From Fomitopsis serialis (Eukaryota > Basidiomycota > Agaricomycetes > Polyporales > Fomitopsidaceae): a stretch of DNA of 64,000 nt. The position numbers and the translations under genes were made by a program. The DNA lies in assembly GCF_022376445.1 (NCBI RefSeq), contig NW_025954986.1, forward strand, positions 1 to 64,000. The letters are read 5' to 3'. The notes below the pieces were generated by a model. That model was not told where the DNA came from, ran no database searches, and saw only the letters and a list, made by a program, of their open reading frames with translations. Of the stretch, positions 63,906 through 64,000 are shown piece after piece. How positions within the stretch are numbered: position 1 is the stretch's first letter; each line of letters starts with the position of its first letter.

Positions 63906-64000
63906 AGTACGCTCAAGTTTGCACTCCCCTGGCGGTCATCCTCGCCGATTGGGCGGTGCACCACCGTCGAGCCACGCGTGTACGGGCCGTGCCATGTACT
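63906..64000. other. Window end, nothing recognised
   Basis: 95 bp 3' of the AAA+ relic; no feature seen. Confidence 0.4.

Overview
The window is eukaryotic and most likely from a basidiomycete fungus of the Agaricomycetes. Genes are GC-rich and broken by many introns of about 45-65 nt with GT..AG borders. The gene families are those typical of that group: KDZ (Kyakuja-Dileera-Zisupton) transposases with CxC2 cysteine clusters, a DUF6532-like protein and a hAT transposase. The order or species cannot be fixed from the sequence. Almost nothing here is an ordinary housekeeping locus; it is a nest of mobile elements inserted into one another.

Layout. At 1-1702 is the 3' part of a DUF6532-like gene. 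An outer KDZ-type gene cluster follows: a frameshifted KDZ transposase (2496-5739, -), a family-A accessory gene (35645-38718, +), an accessory gene with a CxxC-type cysteine cluster (exons at 54954-55334 and 39345-41789, -), and a short-linear-motif gene (55596-56634, +). Three insertions break it. (1) Element 1 (7115-35638, 28.5 kb) has 1.1-1.2 kb terminal inverted repeats (TIRs), is flanked by ATTTAAAT on both sides, and sits right at the start codon of the outer family-A gene. It carries its own KDZ transposase (30118-33837), a family-A gene (8519-10877), a family-B gene and three small genes. (2) Inside the family-B gene of element 1 sits a 13,251-bp LTR retroelement (13056-26306) with two 975-bp LTRs, a polypurine tract and a primer-binding-like site. 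It has no recognisable gag, protease, reverse transcriptase or integrase; instead it holds giant hydrophilic, repeat-rich ORFs (2064 and about 1270 aa). (3) Element 2 (about 41800-54943, 13.1 kb), another KDZ element, has imperfect TIRs built from the palindrome GAGTACTC. It carries the only KDZ transposase here without a visible break, plus family-A, family-B and SUMO-interaction-motif genes, and it interrupts the outer minus-strand gene.

To the right, a hAT element starts inside the last exon of the motif-repeat gene (from about 56610), with its transposase at 57355-61091. The window ends in low-complexity DNA and a degenerate Hsp78/ClpB C-terminal relic (63240-63905).

How the genes fit together: KDZ transposase plus a conserved cargo set (families A and B) recur as a module in separate elements. 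The order is the same in elements 1 and 2: transposase reading toward the near TIR, cargo genes reading away from it toward the far TIR. Several cargo and transposase genes are broken by single-base frameshifts at homopolymers or by insertions. Boundaries of the outer cluster were not found.
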